A stretch of 64,000 bases of DNA from Andreprevotia sp. IGB-42 (lineage in GTDB: Bacteria > Pseudomonadota > Gammaproteobacteria > Burkholderiales > Chitinibacteraceae). A program made the position numbers and the translations under genes. Each line of letters opens with the position of its first letter. Position 1 is the stretch's first letter. A model generated the notes under the pieces. That model did not search any database. It was not told where the DNA came from and worked only from the letters and a program-made list of their open reading frames with translations. The DNA lies in assembly GCF_009848685.1 (NCBI RefSeq), contig NZ_WXTX01000006.1:247309-311308 (forward strand). Direction: 5' to 3'. Positions 1 to 7,652 of the stretch are shown piece by piece.

Positions 1-765
1 CTCGATAACGGCAAGATCCGCCTGGATCCGCTGGATGTGGGCGTGGCTGGCGGCAATGTGGTGGCCCGGATCACCATGGATACGACGGTCGCGCCCATCC
101 AGACCAGCGTGGACCTTGCCGCGCGCAAGCTGCAGCTTGATCAATTGCTGCCGGCACTGAAAAACCCCAAGGCTAATGTGGGATTGGTGGGTGCGCAGGC
201 CAAGTTCATCGGCCGTGGCAATTCGGTAGCCCAGATGCTAGGCAGTGCCGACGGCAACATGGCCATCATCATGAATGGCGGTGAAATCAGCAAGCTGTTG
301 CTGCGTCTGGCCAATCTCGACGTTGCCAACCTGATTCCCATCCTGTTTACCGGCGACAAGCCGGTGCCGGTGCGCTGCCTGGTGACGGACCTTGCGGTGA
401 AGGACGGCAACGCCGGTATCCGTACGCTGATCCTGGATACCGAAAAGCAGGTGATATACGGCAGCGGCAACATCAACTTCAAGACCGAGCAGATCGATAT
501 CGCCCTCAAGACCCAGGCCAAGGACATCAGTCTGGTGGCATTGCGTGGTCCCATCCTCATTACCGGGCCGTTCAAGAAGCCGGCCGTGCGGCCATCGCTG
601 GCCCAGGCAACCGGTCGCACGGCGGCCGCCGTCGCATTGGGCTTCGTGGCGCCGCCGCTGGCATTGTTGCCGCTGATCCAGCTGGGTGGCGCCGAAGATA
701 CGCCATGCGGTGCGATGATCCGCGAGGCCACCAAAAATGCCGGCAGGGTAAAACGTGCCAAGTAA
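1..765 (+). CDS. AsmA family protein, C-terminal part (5' end outside window)
   Basis: The reading frame is open from the first base, so only the C-terminal 254 residues are present. The segment alternates short hydrophobic beta-strands typical of the AsmA C-terminal beta-helix (LDNGKIRLDPLDVGVAGGNV near the start). It ends with an Ala/Leu/Pro-rich stretch containing VAPPLALLPLIQLGG, which is characteristic of bacterial AsmA-like inner-membrane-anchored periplasmic proteins. Family members affect outer-membrane assembly and lipid transport between the membranes. The stop codon overlaps the GTG start of the topoisomerase gene by 11 bases, so the two are probably co-transcribed. The family call is firm; the exact paralog cannot be named. 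Confidence 0.85.
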   Translation, partial: LDNGKIRLDPLDVGVAGGNVVARITMDTTVAPIQTSVDLAARKLQLDQLLPALKNPKANVGLVGAQAKFIGRGNSVAQMLGSADGNMAIIMNGGEISKLLLRLANLDVANLIPILFTGDKPVPVRCLVTDLAVKDGNAGIRTLILDTEKQVIYGSGNINFKTEQIDIALKTQAKDISLVALRGPILITGPFKKPAVRPSLAQATGRTAAAVALGFVAPPLALLPLIQLGGAEDTPCGAMIREATKNAGRVKRAK

Positions 766-1825
766 GTCTGCTGTGGAAGTGCAAACAGTCGATGAGGCGG
801 CAGAGGCCGCGCGCGAGGCGGGGCTGCGCTATGTCAACGATACAATGCCTGGCATCAGCCGGCATGCGCGGCGCGGAAAGCTGGTTTACGTTCGCGGTAA
901 CGAAGTGGTGGATGATGCGGCCACCCTGGCGCGCATCCGCGCACTGGTCATCCCGCCCGCCTGGACCGATGTGTGGATCTGCCCGCGTGCCAACGGCCAT
1001 CTGCAAGCCACCGGCCGCGATGCCAAAGGGCGCAAGCAATACCGCTATCATGCACGCTGGCGCGAGCGCCGTGACGAAAGCAAGTTTGCCCGGATGATCG
1101 CTTTCGGCGAAGCACTGCCGCAAATCCGCACTGCGGTATCACGTGATCTGGCAAAGCAAGGGATGCCGCGCGAGAAGGTACTGGCGCTGGTGGTGCTGTT
1201 GCTGGAATCCACCTTCATCCGTGTAGGCAACGAAGTTTATGCACGCGAGAACAAATCGTTTGGCCTGACCACGCTGCGTAACCGGCATGTCGCGATCGAT
1301 GGCAAACGCATCCGTTTTCATTTCCGTGGAAAAAGCGGCAAGGATCACGATATCGAGCTGAACAACGCACGAATTGCGCGCATCGTAATGCGCTGTCGTG
1401 ATTTGCCGGGTCAAGACCTGTTCCAGTATCTGGATGACGCTGGTCACCGTCACCCGGTAACCTCGGGCGACGTCAACCAATACCTGAAGGAAATCAGCGG
1501 AGAAGATTTCTCCGCCAAGGATTTCCGCACTTGGGCGGGCACGGTGCTGGCTGCGGTTGCGCTTTGCCAGCAGCCACAGGCGCAAAGCGCCCACCACGCC
1601 AAAGGGCAGGTGGCCGATGCGGTCAAACAGGTGGCCGAGCGTTTGGGCAATACCGTTGCCGTGTGCCGGAAGTGCTATATCCATCCGGAAATCATCAATG
1701 CATACCTGGCAGGCAATGCGATTGGCCTGGCAGATGGTAACCGTATCGCGCAGGCGGGCGATGATCTGCGGGTGATGGAACAGGCGGTATTGAGCTACTT
1801 GCGGGAACTGGCGACTGACCGTTGA
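755..1825 (+). CDS. DNA topoisomerase IB (poxvirus/eukaryote type)
   Basis: A 356-residue protein starting with GTG and overlapping the AsmA gene. Bacterial topoisomerase IB relaxes supercoils through a transient 3'-phosphotyrosyl bond. The N-terminal third contains the DNA-clamping domain (LVIPPAWTDVWICPRANGHLQATG and KQYRYHARW, residues about 65-115). The catalytic domain shows a TFIRVGNEVYARENKSFGLTTL-like core near residue 150, the expected basic residues, and a C-terminal CYIHPEIINAY segment (about residue 306) that supplies the nucleophilic tyrosine. Length agrees with bacterial homologs (about 330-370). It acts on chromosomal DNA in the cytoplasm and is usually an accessory enzyme. Confidence 0.95.
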   Translation: MPSKSAVEVQTVDEAAEAAREAGLRYVNDTMPGISRHARRGKLVYVRGNEVVDDAATLARIRALVIPPAWTDVWICPRANGHLQATGRDAKGRKQYRYHARWRERRDESKFARMIAFGEALPQIRTAVSRDLAKQGMPREKVLALVVLLLESTFIRVGNEVYARENKSFGLTTLRNRHVAIDGKRIRFHFRGKSGKDHDIELNNARIARIVMRCRDLPGQDLFQYLDDAGHRHPVTSGDVNQYLKEISGEDFSAKDFRTWAGTVLAAVALCQQPQAQSAHHAKGQVADAVKQVAERLGNTVAVCRKCYIHPEIINAYLAGNAIGLADGNRIAQAGDDLRVMEQAVLSYLRELATDR

Positions 1826-1955
1826 ACGGATTGCTCAGTGCGTGCCGGGCAGCCAGTTAAGTCGGTTTGGCAGGTGGTCCAGCAGGCATCGACGAATGCA
1901 TGCCAGACCAGCCAAGGCCATCGATCAACGGCACAAGCGGATCAATGCACTTGGA

Positions 1956-2378
1956 TCAATGCACTTCGATCTTGACGTCGATATTACCGCGTGTGGCGTG
2001 CGAATACGGGCAGATATCACGGTGGGCAATATCTGCCAGCTCGCGGATTTTTATCGGGTCGACGCCCGGCAGTACCACCAGCAAGGTGATTGCCAGTTCA
2101 AACCCGTGGGGCTCCCGTCGGCCGATGCCCACGCGCGCGGTCACTTCCGAGTTGGTGATCTTCACCCCATGGTGCGAAGCCACAGAGCGGATTGCCGATT
2201 CGAAGCATGCGGCGTAGCCGGCGGCAAACAGCTGCTCGGGGTTGGTCGCTGCGCCGCCTTCTCCGCCCAGCGCTTCCGGCGATGCCAGCTTCAGATCCAG
2301 CACGCCGTCGGTGGATTTGATCCGCCCATCCCGGCCGCCACGCGCAGTCACCTCTGCAATATAAAGTGGTGTGGTCAT
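1956..2378 (-). CDS. ohr: Organic hydroperoxide resistance protein, Ohr/OsmC family
   Basis: A 140-residue thiol peroxidase that reduces organic hydroperoxides. Both reactive cysteines are present in family context: AACFESAI near residue 60 (peroxidatic Cys) and CPYSHATRGNIDV near residue 125 (resolving Cys), the latter being the Ohr signature rather than the OsmC one. The start was placed at the ATG with GAGGAG seven bases upstream; a longer frame begins at 2534 but has no supporting features. The gene stands alone, opposite in direction to the topoisomerase gene. No adjacent ohrR regulator is present. Confidence 0.95.
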   Translation of the reverse strand: MTTPLYIAEVTARGGRDGRIKSTDGVLDLKLASPEALGGEGGAATNPEQLFAAGYAACFESAIRSVASHHGVKITNSEVTARVGIGRREPHGFELAITLLVVLPGVDPIKIRELADIAHRDICPYSHATRGNIDVKIEVH

Positions 2379-2629
2379 GACGTGCTCCTCGTGTAGGGAA
2401 TCAGCTTTCAAGCTAGCATGCCCGGATCGGCATTTTCCAATTGGTTTTTTGATGGTGCTGCGATAAAACCGTTGAGTGTCGGCGCATGCCGACGGCAGCC
2501 TCGGACATATCCGCAACGATATTGGGATAAGCACAGGTTAATGGCTTGCCAACCGCACGGTAGACTGGGCATGTTGCATCGGCATATTGCCGCATGCACG
2601 GGATATGCCCTTAACAAAGGAGAACACCC

Positions 2630-2926
2630 ATGGCTAACGATATCAACCTGGCTGCCGATTTGCGTACCGTCGTTGCAGATACCGAGAGGGTGCTCAATAA
2701 TGCGCTGGCCCTTGGTGGTGAAGCAACACGCGAAGTGACTGACCAGCTGAGCCTGAACCTGCAATTGCTGAAAAATACGCTGGCCGACACAGAACAGAAA
2801 ATCATCGTCAAGGCACGTGCTGCTGCGGCCGCTACCGATAACTACGTGCACGATAACCCATGGCGCTCCATCGGTGTGGCTGCCGGTGTGGGCTTCCTGC
2901 TCGGCCTGCTGACTTGCCGCCGTTGA
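2630..2926 (+). CDS. DUF883 (ElaB/YqjD-like) membrane-anchored protein
   Basis: A 98-residue protein preceded by AAGGAG. It is mostly amphipathic helix (residues 1-75, likely coiled coil) and ends in a short hydrophobic C-terminal tail (SIGVAAGVGFLLGLLTCRR), the tail-anchor architecture of ElaB, YqjD and YgaM. In E. coli these inner-membrane proteins bind stationary-phase ribosomes and are stress-induced. The WRSIG motif before the membrane segment is a family hallmark. The gene is monocistronic and is followed by a strong terminator. Confidence 0.9.
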   Translation: MANDINLAADLRTVVADTERVLNNALALGGEATREVTDQLSLNLQLLKNTLADTEQKIIVKARAAAAATDNYVHDNPWRSIGVAAGVGFLLGLLTCRR

Positions 2927-2987
2927 TCCACCTGCCAGCTATCCAGGACGGCTGGCCGATGTGCTGAGGCCTTCAGCATGTCCGATG

Positions 2988-3029
2988 GATAAAAAAGAGG
3001 GGTATCTCCGGATATCCCTCTTTTTTATC
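2988..3029. terminator. Bidirectional rho-independent terminator
   Basis: The sequence reads AAAAAAGAGGG..TATC, a short loop, then GATA..CCCTCTTTTTT. This is a long stem with A-run and T-run on its two sides, so it can terminate the DUF883 gene (+) and also act against minus-strand readthrough from yihY. Confidence 0.9.
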
Positions 3030-3092
3030 TAGATCCATGTAAATGGTATACAGCAAGTGTACCGAAATATACGCTGCCGCCAATTGTGCATA

Positions 3093-4058
3093 CTATCGGG
3101 CATCTTGAATTTTCGCCACCTGTTGCTCCCGCACTTTATTCTGCTGCGCATAACGGGCATCGGTATACAACACATACTGGCGGGTCAGTTCCGCCCCGAA
3201 AAAGAAAATCTGTGCCGAATAATAAAGCCACAGCAACAGTGCAACCATTGCGCTGGCAGCACCATATACGCTCAGCGTAGGGGTATTTCCCAGGTAAATG
3301 CCGATACCGTATTTGCCCGCAGCAAACAATATGGCGGTAAAGCAGGCGCCCGCCAGCACTTCCCGCCAGGCCAGGCGCTTTTCCGGTAAAAACTTATAGA
3401 TCACCGCAAACAGCAGGGTAATGACCAGCAGGCTGAATACCGTGGACAGCGGCGCGAGGATATTGGCGGCAATGGGGAAGGTATCGGCCCAGAAGCGCTG
3501 CACGATGCCCAGTGCCGCATCGACCAGCAGCGAAACCAGCGCCAGGAAGGTGAGGGTCAGGATCAGGCCGAACGCCAGGAATCGGGTGCGCAGCAGGATC
3601 AGCCAGCCTGCACGCGCTTTTTCCGGCATGCCCCAGATTTCGTCCAGGCTGCTTTTCAGTTCGGCAAACGCCGTAGTGGCGCCGAGCAGCAGCGCCAACG
3701 ACGCCACCCATGCCATCACACCACTGCTGTGGCGCGACGATGAGCTCGTTAGCAGCGTCTCTACCGCGCTGGCGCCCTGTGCGCCGACCAGCCGGCCGAT
3801 CTGGCCGAGTATCTCCGCCCGCGCGATCTGCGGATCGTAGAACAGGCCGGCAATCGTCATCACGACCACCAGCAATGGCGCCATGGAAAACAGCACATAG
3901 AACGCGAGCGCAGCCCCTTTGCTGCCGGCACGATGATCAGACCATGCCACTGCAGCATGGTAGAACGATGTGGCTATCGTGGTGACGAACCGCACCACGC
4001 CATGGCCGGTGCCTTGTGGCCGCATGGCAAGTGGAGGAATGGTTCTGCTTTTATCCAT
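3093..4058 (-). CDS. YihY/UPF0761 family inner-membrane protein
   Basis: A 321-residue polytopic protein with about six hydrophobic segments and the family landmarks GSKGAALAFYVLFSMAPLLVV (residues about 46-66), RRHSSG-like loop (SSRHSSGVMAWV) and LPEKRLAWREVLAGACFTAILFAAGKYGIGIYLG. It was formerly called ribonuclease BN, but that activity belongs to another gene; the function of the family is unsettled (envelope or transport role suspected). It is a single gene whose C-terminal tail is hydrophilic. It faces the DUF883 gene tail-to-tail across the bidirectional terminator. Confidence 0.93.
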   Translation of the reverse strand: MDKSRTIPPLAMRPQGTGHGVVRFVTTIATSFYHAAVAWSDHRAGSKGAALAFYVLFSMAPLLVVVMTIAGLFYDPQIARAEILGQIGRLVGAQGASAVETLLTSSSSRHSSGVMAWVASLALLLGATTAFAELKSSLDEIWGMPEKARAGWLILLRTRFLAFGLILTLTFLALVSLLVDAALGIVQRFWADTFPIAANILAPLSTVFSLLVITLLFAVIYKFLPEKRLAWREVLAGACFTAILFAAGKYGIGIYLGNTPTLSVYGAASAMVALLLWLYYSAQIFFFGAELTRQYVLYTDARYAQQNKVREQQVAKIQDAR

Positions 4059-4102
4059 CTTTTGCTCTGGGTAGGTGATACGGCACTGGAAACAGCAGCT
4101 TG

Positions 4103-4129
4103 AAAAAAAGGGCGCAGTGCATTGCGCCC
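4103..4129 (-). terminator. Rho-independent terminator of the small minus-strand gene
   Basis: Seven-base-pair arms GGGCGCA/TGCGCCC (4110-4116, 4123-4129). Read on the minus strand it is followed by seven Ts (4109-4103). It lies nine bases after the stop of the 70-residue gene, supporting that gene as an independent transcription unit. Confidence 0.85.
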
Positions 4130-4138
4130 GTTTGCTGC

Positions 4139-4351
4139 TTAATGCGAGTCCCGCCAGCGACGGGTAACGCGCTGGTTGCCGCTGGCGTATGGCACCGTGT
4201 CTGCCTGATCCAGCGTCATGTGCGCATCGGCATTGCCATCAGTGACCAGATCGCCCGCCGGATCCGCGTTATCCGGATCTACCGCCAGCCAGGCCGGGCC
4301 GCATTGGCGCAGCACGTAGTGTGCATGGTGTTCATTTGCTGGGTTGGACAT
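4139..4351 (-). CDS. Small hypothetical protein, 70 aa
   Basis: No family recognised. It has a good GGAGG five bases before ATG and a terminator right after the stop, which together make it credible despite its size. The protein is soluble and polar, with His-rich and Asp/Asn-rich sections (HAHYVLRQCGPAWLAVDPDNADPAG) and a tail VTRRWRDSH. Its context among stress-type genes suggests a general stress role, but that is only inference. Confidence 0.65.
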   Translation of the reverse strand: MSNPANEHHAHYVLRQCGPAWLAVDPDNADPAGDLVTDGNADAHMTLDQADTVPYASGNQRVTRRWRDSH

Positions 4352-4640
4352 GATGACCTCCGCCCATTGAGGGTTTTGATGTTTTCTTTATATTCCCCTC
4401 GGTGCCAAGCAGCTGTCAGCAGGTGCCGGCTTGTTGCGTCGGCGGAGCACTCTCCGCTGCCCGCAGCGGGGATGGACTACACGGGGAAGCGGGGTTGGCC
4501 GATCAACAAAATGCATGTGTGCGCGAAGAATGAGTATTGAGCGACTACACGTGCGCGATGCCCGGCTCAAAAGTGAAGGGGAAACCCGGCCAACAACCGC
4601 ATCGCGCAATCCGTCAATACCAGTTAAAAGAGAGGTCGAT

Positions 4641-5069
4641 ATGCCCGCAGGCACCGCCGATAACCATCCCGACGCCGATACCCTCTGGCAAACCATCCGC
4701 CACATCCGCGTTGCCATCCTCGCCACCCAGGAAGAGGGTGGCGTAAAGGCCAGGCCGATGACCACGGTGCAGAAGTCGTATGAAGGCGTGTTGTGGTTTT
4801 TCGTGGATGTAGAGGGCCATCCGGCAGAAGCGGTGCGCGCCCATCCAGCTGTAGCGGTCAGTTATGGCGACTCTGCCGATGGCCTGTACGTGACCATCCG
4901 CGGTGATGCCACCGTGGTGCGCGACCGTGCATCCATCAACGCATTGATCACGCCGGAAGTGCGGGAATGGTTTCCCGAAGGCGAGGGCGACGCACGTATC
5001 GCGTTGATCGCAGTCAAAGTAAATGAGGCCATCCTTTTCCAGTCAGAGGGTGACCAACCGAAGCTGTAA
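4641..5069 (+). CDS. Pyridoxamine 5'-phosphate oxidase-fold protein (general stress protein 26-like)
   Basis: A 142-residue split-barrel flavin-binding protein. Recognisable segments are LWQTIRHIRVAILAT, the RPMTTV flavin-binding strand, LWFFVDVEGHPAEAV, and a long central strand with GLYVTIRGDATVVRD. Members of the Gsp26 group bind FMN/FAD and are stress-induced; a catalytic reaction is not established. The frame extends upstream to 4431, but the ATG at 4641 has AGAGAGG correctly spaced and begins the conserved fold. Confidence 0.88.
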   Translation: MPAGTADNHPDADTLWQTIRHIRVAILATQEEGGVKARPMTTVQKSYEGVLWFFVDVEGHPAEAVRAHPAVAVSYGDSADGLYVTIRGDATVVRDRASINALITPEVREWFPEGEGDARIALIAVKVNEAILFQSEGDQPKL

Positions 5070-5138
5070 CACAACAGCAGCGCGCGGCCAGCGCACCATG
5101 CGTCGGCCCATTGCGCAATCATCAGGAGGGAGATCACC

Positions 5139-7241
5139 ATGGCTATCGAACCCGTTGCGCCATTACTGCCCGTCATTACCCCCACCGTGAACGATGTTGG
5201 CAGCGTGAACACCACGCCGGTCGTCACCATCCCGATCGATACCGCATCGCAAACCGCATTGCCGCCACCGGTGGTTGATCTGCAGGGCAGCAGCACGGTG
5301 CTCACCACCGCTGATGGCCTGCCGGAGCAGATCAATACGCTGATCAGCAACCAGACAGCCAATCAGTTCCTGCCTACGCTGGGTGGCAATGTGCCTTTTA
5401 TCACCACCACGCTCAGCTACAACAGCGACGGTACGCCCGGTGATGTATTGCTGCAGTTGCCGCTCAATGGCCAGACCTTGCTCAACCCGGTTGCCGATAC
5501 GGTCAGCACGCTGGCACAGAATGGCTTGCTCAATGGTGCGGATGCAACCGGCAATCTGCTGCAGGCAGCCAATTCGATGCAGCTGCTTACCGATCAGAAC
5601 CGGGTCAGCCAGAACTTGGTGAATGATTTCAACCTGAACAACGATGCCGACAACAATCTGCTCAACGGTACGGATCAGACCGATAGCCTGCTCGATAGCG
5701 CAGCAAATGGCCTGGGCGTCGCCGGTGCCACTGACGATACCCAACTCAGTCTGCTTGACCCCAATAATCCGTTGAACCCGCTGTACGCAGGATCCAGCAA
5801 CAATCTGCAGGCCAACGCGCTCAACCAGGGCAATCAGCAGGATCAGTTGAACCAGGATCAACTGAACAACAATACCCCACTATCGGATACCACGGACATC
5901 GCCGGCAATGTGCTGGATGTAGCCAGGCCGTTGAGCCCGGCTGCGCAGCAGGCACTGCAGGCACAGCAACTCGCCAGCCAGAACGCCATCGCCGCCAGCA
6001 ACCCGCTGAACCCGCAAAGCGTGCAGAACCAGGCCAATTTCGCCGCCAACGCGCTGACGCTGGACGTGACCAATCCGCTGAACACCCCCGCACAGCAAAA
6101 CCTGCAGGCGCAAACCATTGCGCAGCAGAATGCGCTGGCTGCCAATAACCCGCTCAACCCAGGTAGCCCGTTGAATCCAGCCAATGTGGCCAATGCAGCC
6201 AATACGCTCAATGCCACCAATCCACTCAATACCACGGTACAGCAGAACCTGGCGTTGCAAGCGCAGGCTACTCAACAGCAAAATCAGGCGCAGCAGGCAC
6301 AAGCCGCGTTGCAGGACCAGGTGCTGCAGGATCAGCTCGCCGGGCAGAACCAGGCATTGCAAACCCAGGCGTCGCAGCAGGACTTGGCCGCACAGGCGCA
6401 GCTGGTGCAACAGCAGAACCAGACATTGCAGGCACAAGGCCTGCAAGATTTGCAACTGCAAGCACAAAACAACGCGCAGCAGCAGGCTGATGCGCAAGCG
6501 CAGGCGGATCTGCGGGCAACCCAGGCACAGGCCGATCTGCAAGCCAGCCTGCGGGCGCAAACGCTGGCCAGCCAGCAGGCCCAGGTCAATAACCCGCTAG
6601 CGGCCAACAATGTACTTACCAATGTCGATCTGAACGCGCAATTGAATACCAATGCCGCGCTCAATCAGGCACAGAATCCCAACAGCACCTTGAATAACCA
6701 GGCATTGAATCCGCTGCAGCGCGGCGCTGATCTCATCAATGCACAAAACACCAATGCGCAAAACCTGCAGGCACAAACGCTGGCCAACCGTAACAGCGCT
6801 GCCACGCAGATTGCTCAGCAGAACGCAGCCGAGCTCAACAGCCCGAACGCCGCTCAGGTCGATGCACAAGGTAATCTGGTGCAAGCCAATGCCAATGCGC
6901 TGACGGCAGCGCAGATCGCCCAGCAAAGCGCGCTGAACCCTGCCCAGGCAACTCTCACCCAGGCCAATGCCGTACAGGCTGCCCAGCCATTGAACGAAGA
7001 GGGTGGCGTGCGTATCAGTACCGGTGGCAATGGGCGGCTGGTTTCTTCCGCCAACGTGGTGGGCGGCAATGGCATCCAGGCCAATATACAAACCCCGCCC
7101 ATTCCGGTGAGTACGGTAGTGCCCGCGGTCAATGCGGTCACCGCCGTGCAGGCCGTTCCGGCTGCCGATACCAGCGTGCCGCAAGTGGTGGTGCAGACGT
7201 CGCTGCTGCGCTCGTCGCTGGGCATGGATACGCGGGCCTGA
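5139..7241 (+). CDS. Large Gln/Asn/Ala-rich repetitive protein, unknown function
   Basis: A 700-residue protein behind a strong CAGGAGGGAG ribosome-binding site. There is no signal peptide or membrane segment. Residues 1-200 are mixed (TPVVTIPID, LPTLGGNVPFITTTLSYNSDG, many NGLLNG-like bits). Roughly residues 205-530 are low-complexity, built from degenerate blocks such as NPLNP, AQQNLQAQ, NQALQTQASQQ and ANTLNATNPLN. The last 100 residues become less biased again (GGVRISTGGNGRLVSSANVVGG). Its composition resembles prion-like or intrinsically disordered proteins. I recognise no family. The opposite-strand frames here are shadows of the biased composition. Confidence 0.85.
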   Translation: MAIEPVAPLLPVITPTVNDVGSVNTTPVVTIPIDTASQTALPPPVVDLQGSSTVLTTADGLPEQINTLISNQTANQFLPTLGGNVPFITTTLSYNSDGTPGDVLLQLPLNGQTLLNPVADTVSTLAQNGLLNGADATGNLLQAANSMQLLTDQNRVSQNLVNDFNLNNDADNNLLNGTDQTDSLLDSAANGLGVAGATDDTQLSLLDPNNPLNPLYAGSSNNLQANALNQGNQQDQLNQDQLNNNTPLSDTTDIAGNVLDVARPLSPAAQQALQAQQLASQNAIAASNPLNPQSVQNQANFAANALTLDVTNPLNTPAQQNLQAQTIAQQNALAANNPLNPGSPLNPANVANAANTLNATNPLNTTVQQNLALQAQATQQQNQAQQAQAALQDQVLQDQLAGQNQALQTQASQQDLAAQAQLVQQQNQTLQAQGLQDLQLQAQNNAQQQADAQAQADLRATQAQADLQASLRAQTLASQQAQVNNPLAANNVLTNVDLNAQLNTNAALNQAQNPNSTLNNQALNPLQRGADLINAQNTNAQNLQAQTLANRNSAATQIAQQNAAELNSPNAAQVDAQGNLVQANANALTAAQIAQQSALNPAQATLTQANAVQAAQPLNEEGGVRISTGGNGRLVSSANVVGGNGIQANIQTPPIPVSTVVPAVNAVTAVQAVPAADTSVPQVVVQTSLLRSSLGMDTRA

Positions 7242-7253
7242 TGTGTGCCGGGT

Positions 7254-7275
7254 GCCGGGCCAATGCAGGCCCGGC
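7254..7275 (+). terminator. GC-rich hairpin after the repeat-protein gene
   Basis: Perfect eight-base arms GCCGGGCC/GGCCCGGC with a six-base loop, 12 bases after the stop. There is no T-run, so it may be a weak terminator or an mRNA 3'-end stabiliser. Confidence 0.45.
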
Positions 7276-7424
7276 GCAGGCCGGCTGGCGCAAAACTGTG
7301 ACAGCGTCCAGCTGACAGCAGCAGCCTACCGCAAATGACGCAGCTGCCCCACTGCAAGGCCCGGCTGGTCTACGTACCATGGTTGCATGCCCCGAGGGGT
7401 CCATCAGCACCAAGGAGAACGATC

Positions 7425-7616
7425 ATGAACCGCGATCAAGTCAAAGGCCGTGTCGAACAGGTGAAGGGCAAAGTGAAGGAAGTGGCAGGTGCCGTTACCG
7501 GCAACACCACGACCGAACTGAAGGGCAAGGTCCAGAAGAACGTGGGCAAGGTGCAGGCCGCCGTAGGCGATGCGCGCGCTGATGCCAAGCGCGCAGATTC
7601 GGACCGCAAGCACTAA
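7425..7616 (+). CDS. CsbD family stress-response protein
   Basis: A 63-residue, highly charged helical protein. It starts MNRDQVKGRVEQVKGKVKEV, followed by AGAVTGNTTTELKGK, which is the CsbD signature (repeated KGK/VKG heptads). The start has AAGGAG eight bases upstream; a longer frame from 7335 is not needed. CsbD-like proteins are among the most abundant general-stress proteins in many bacteria, but their molecular role is unknown. Neighbouring genes are also stress- and envelope-associated. Confidence 0.92.
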   Translation: MNRDQVKGRVEQVKGKVKEVAGAVTGNTTTELKGKVQKNVGKVQAAVGDARADAKRADSDRKH

Positions 7617-7622
7617 GCCCGA

Positions 7623-7645
7623 GGGCTGCAGCCTGGCTGCAGCCC
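7623..7645. terminator. Hairpin between csbD and the phospholipase gene
   Basis: Nine-base perfect arms GGGCTGCAG/CTGCAGCCC, loop CCTGG, seven bases past the csbD stop. No T-run follows, so a strong terminator is uncertain; it lies directly before the next start codon. Confidence 0.5.
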
Positions 7646-7652
7646 AATCATC

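Noticed and set aside
5841..6900. Possible CRISPR array or minisatellite in the repetitive gene
   Set aside because: The repeats are degenerate at DNA level, in phase with codons and without regular spacers; they are coding low-complexity sequence.
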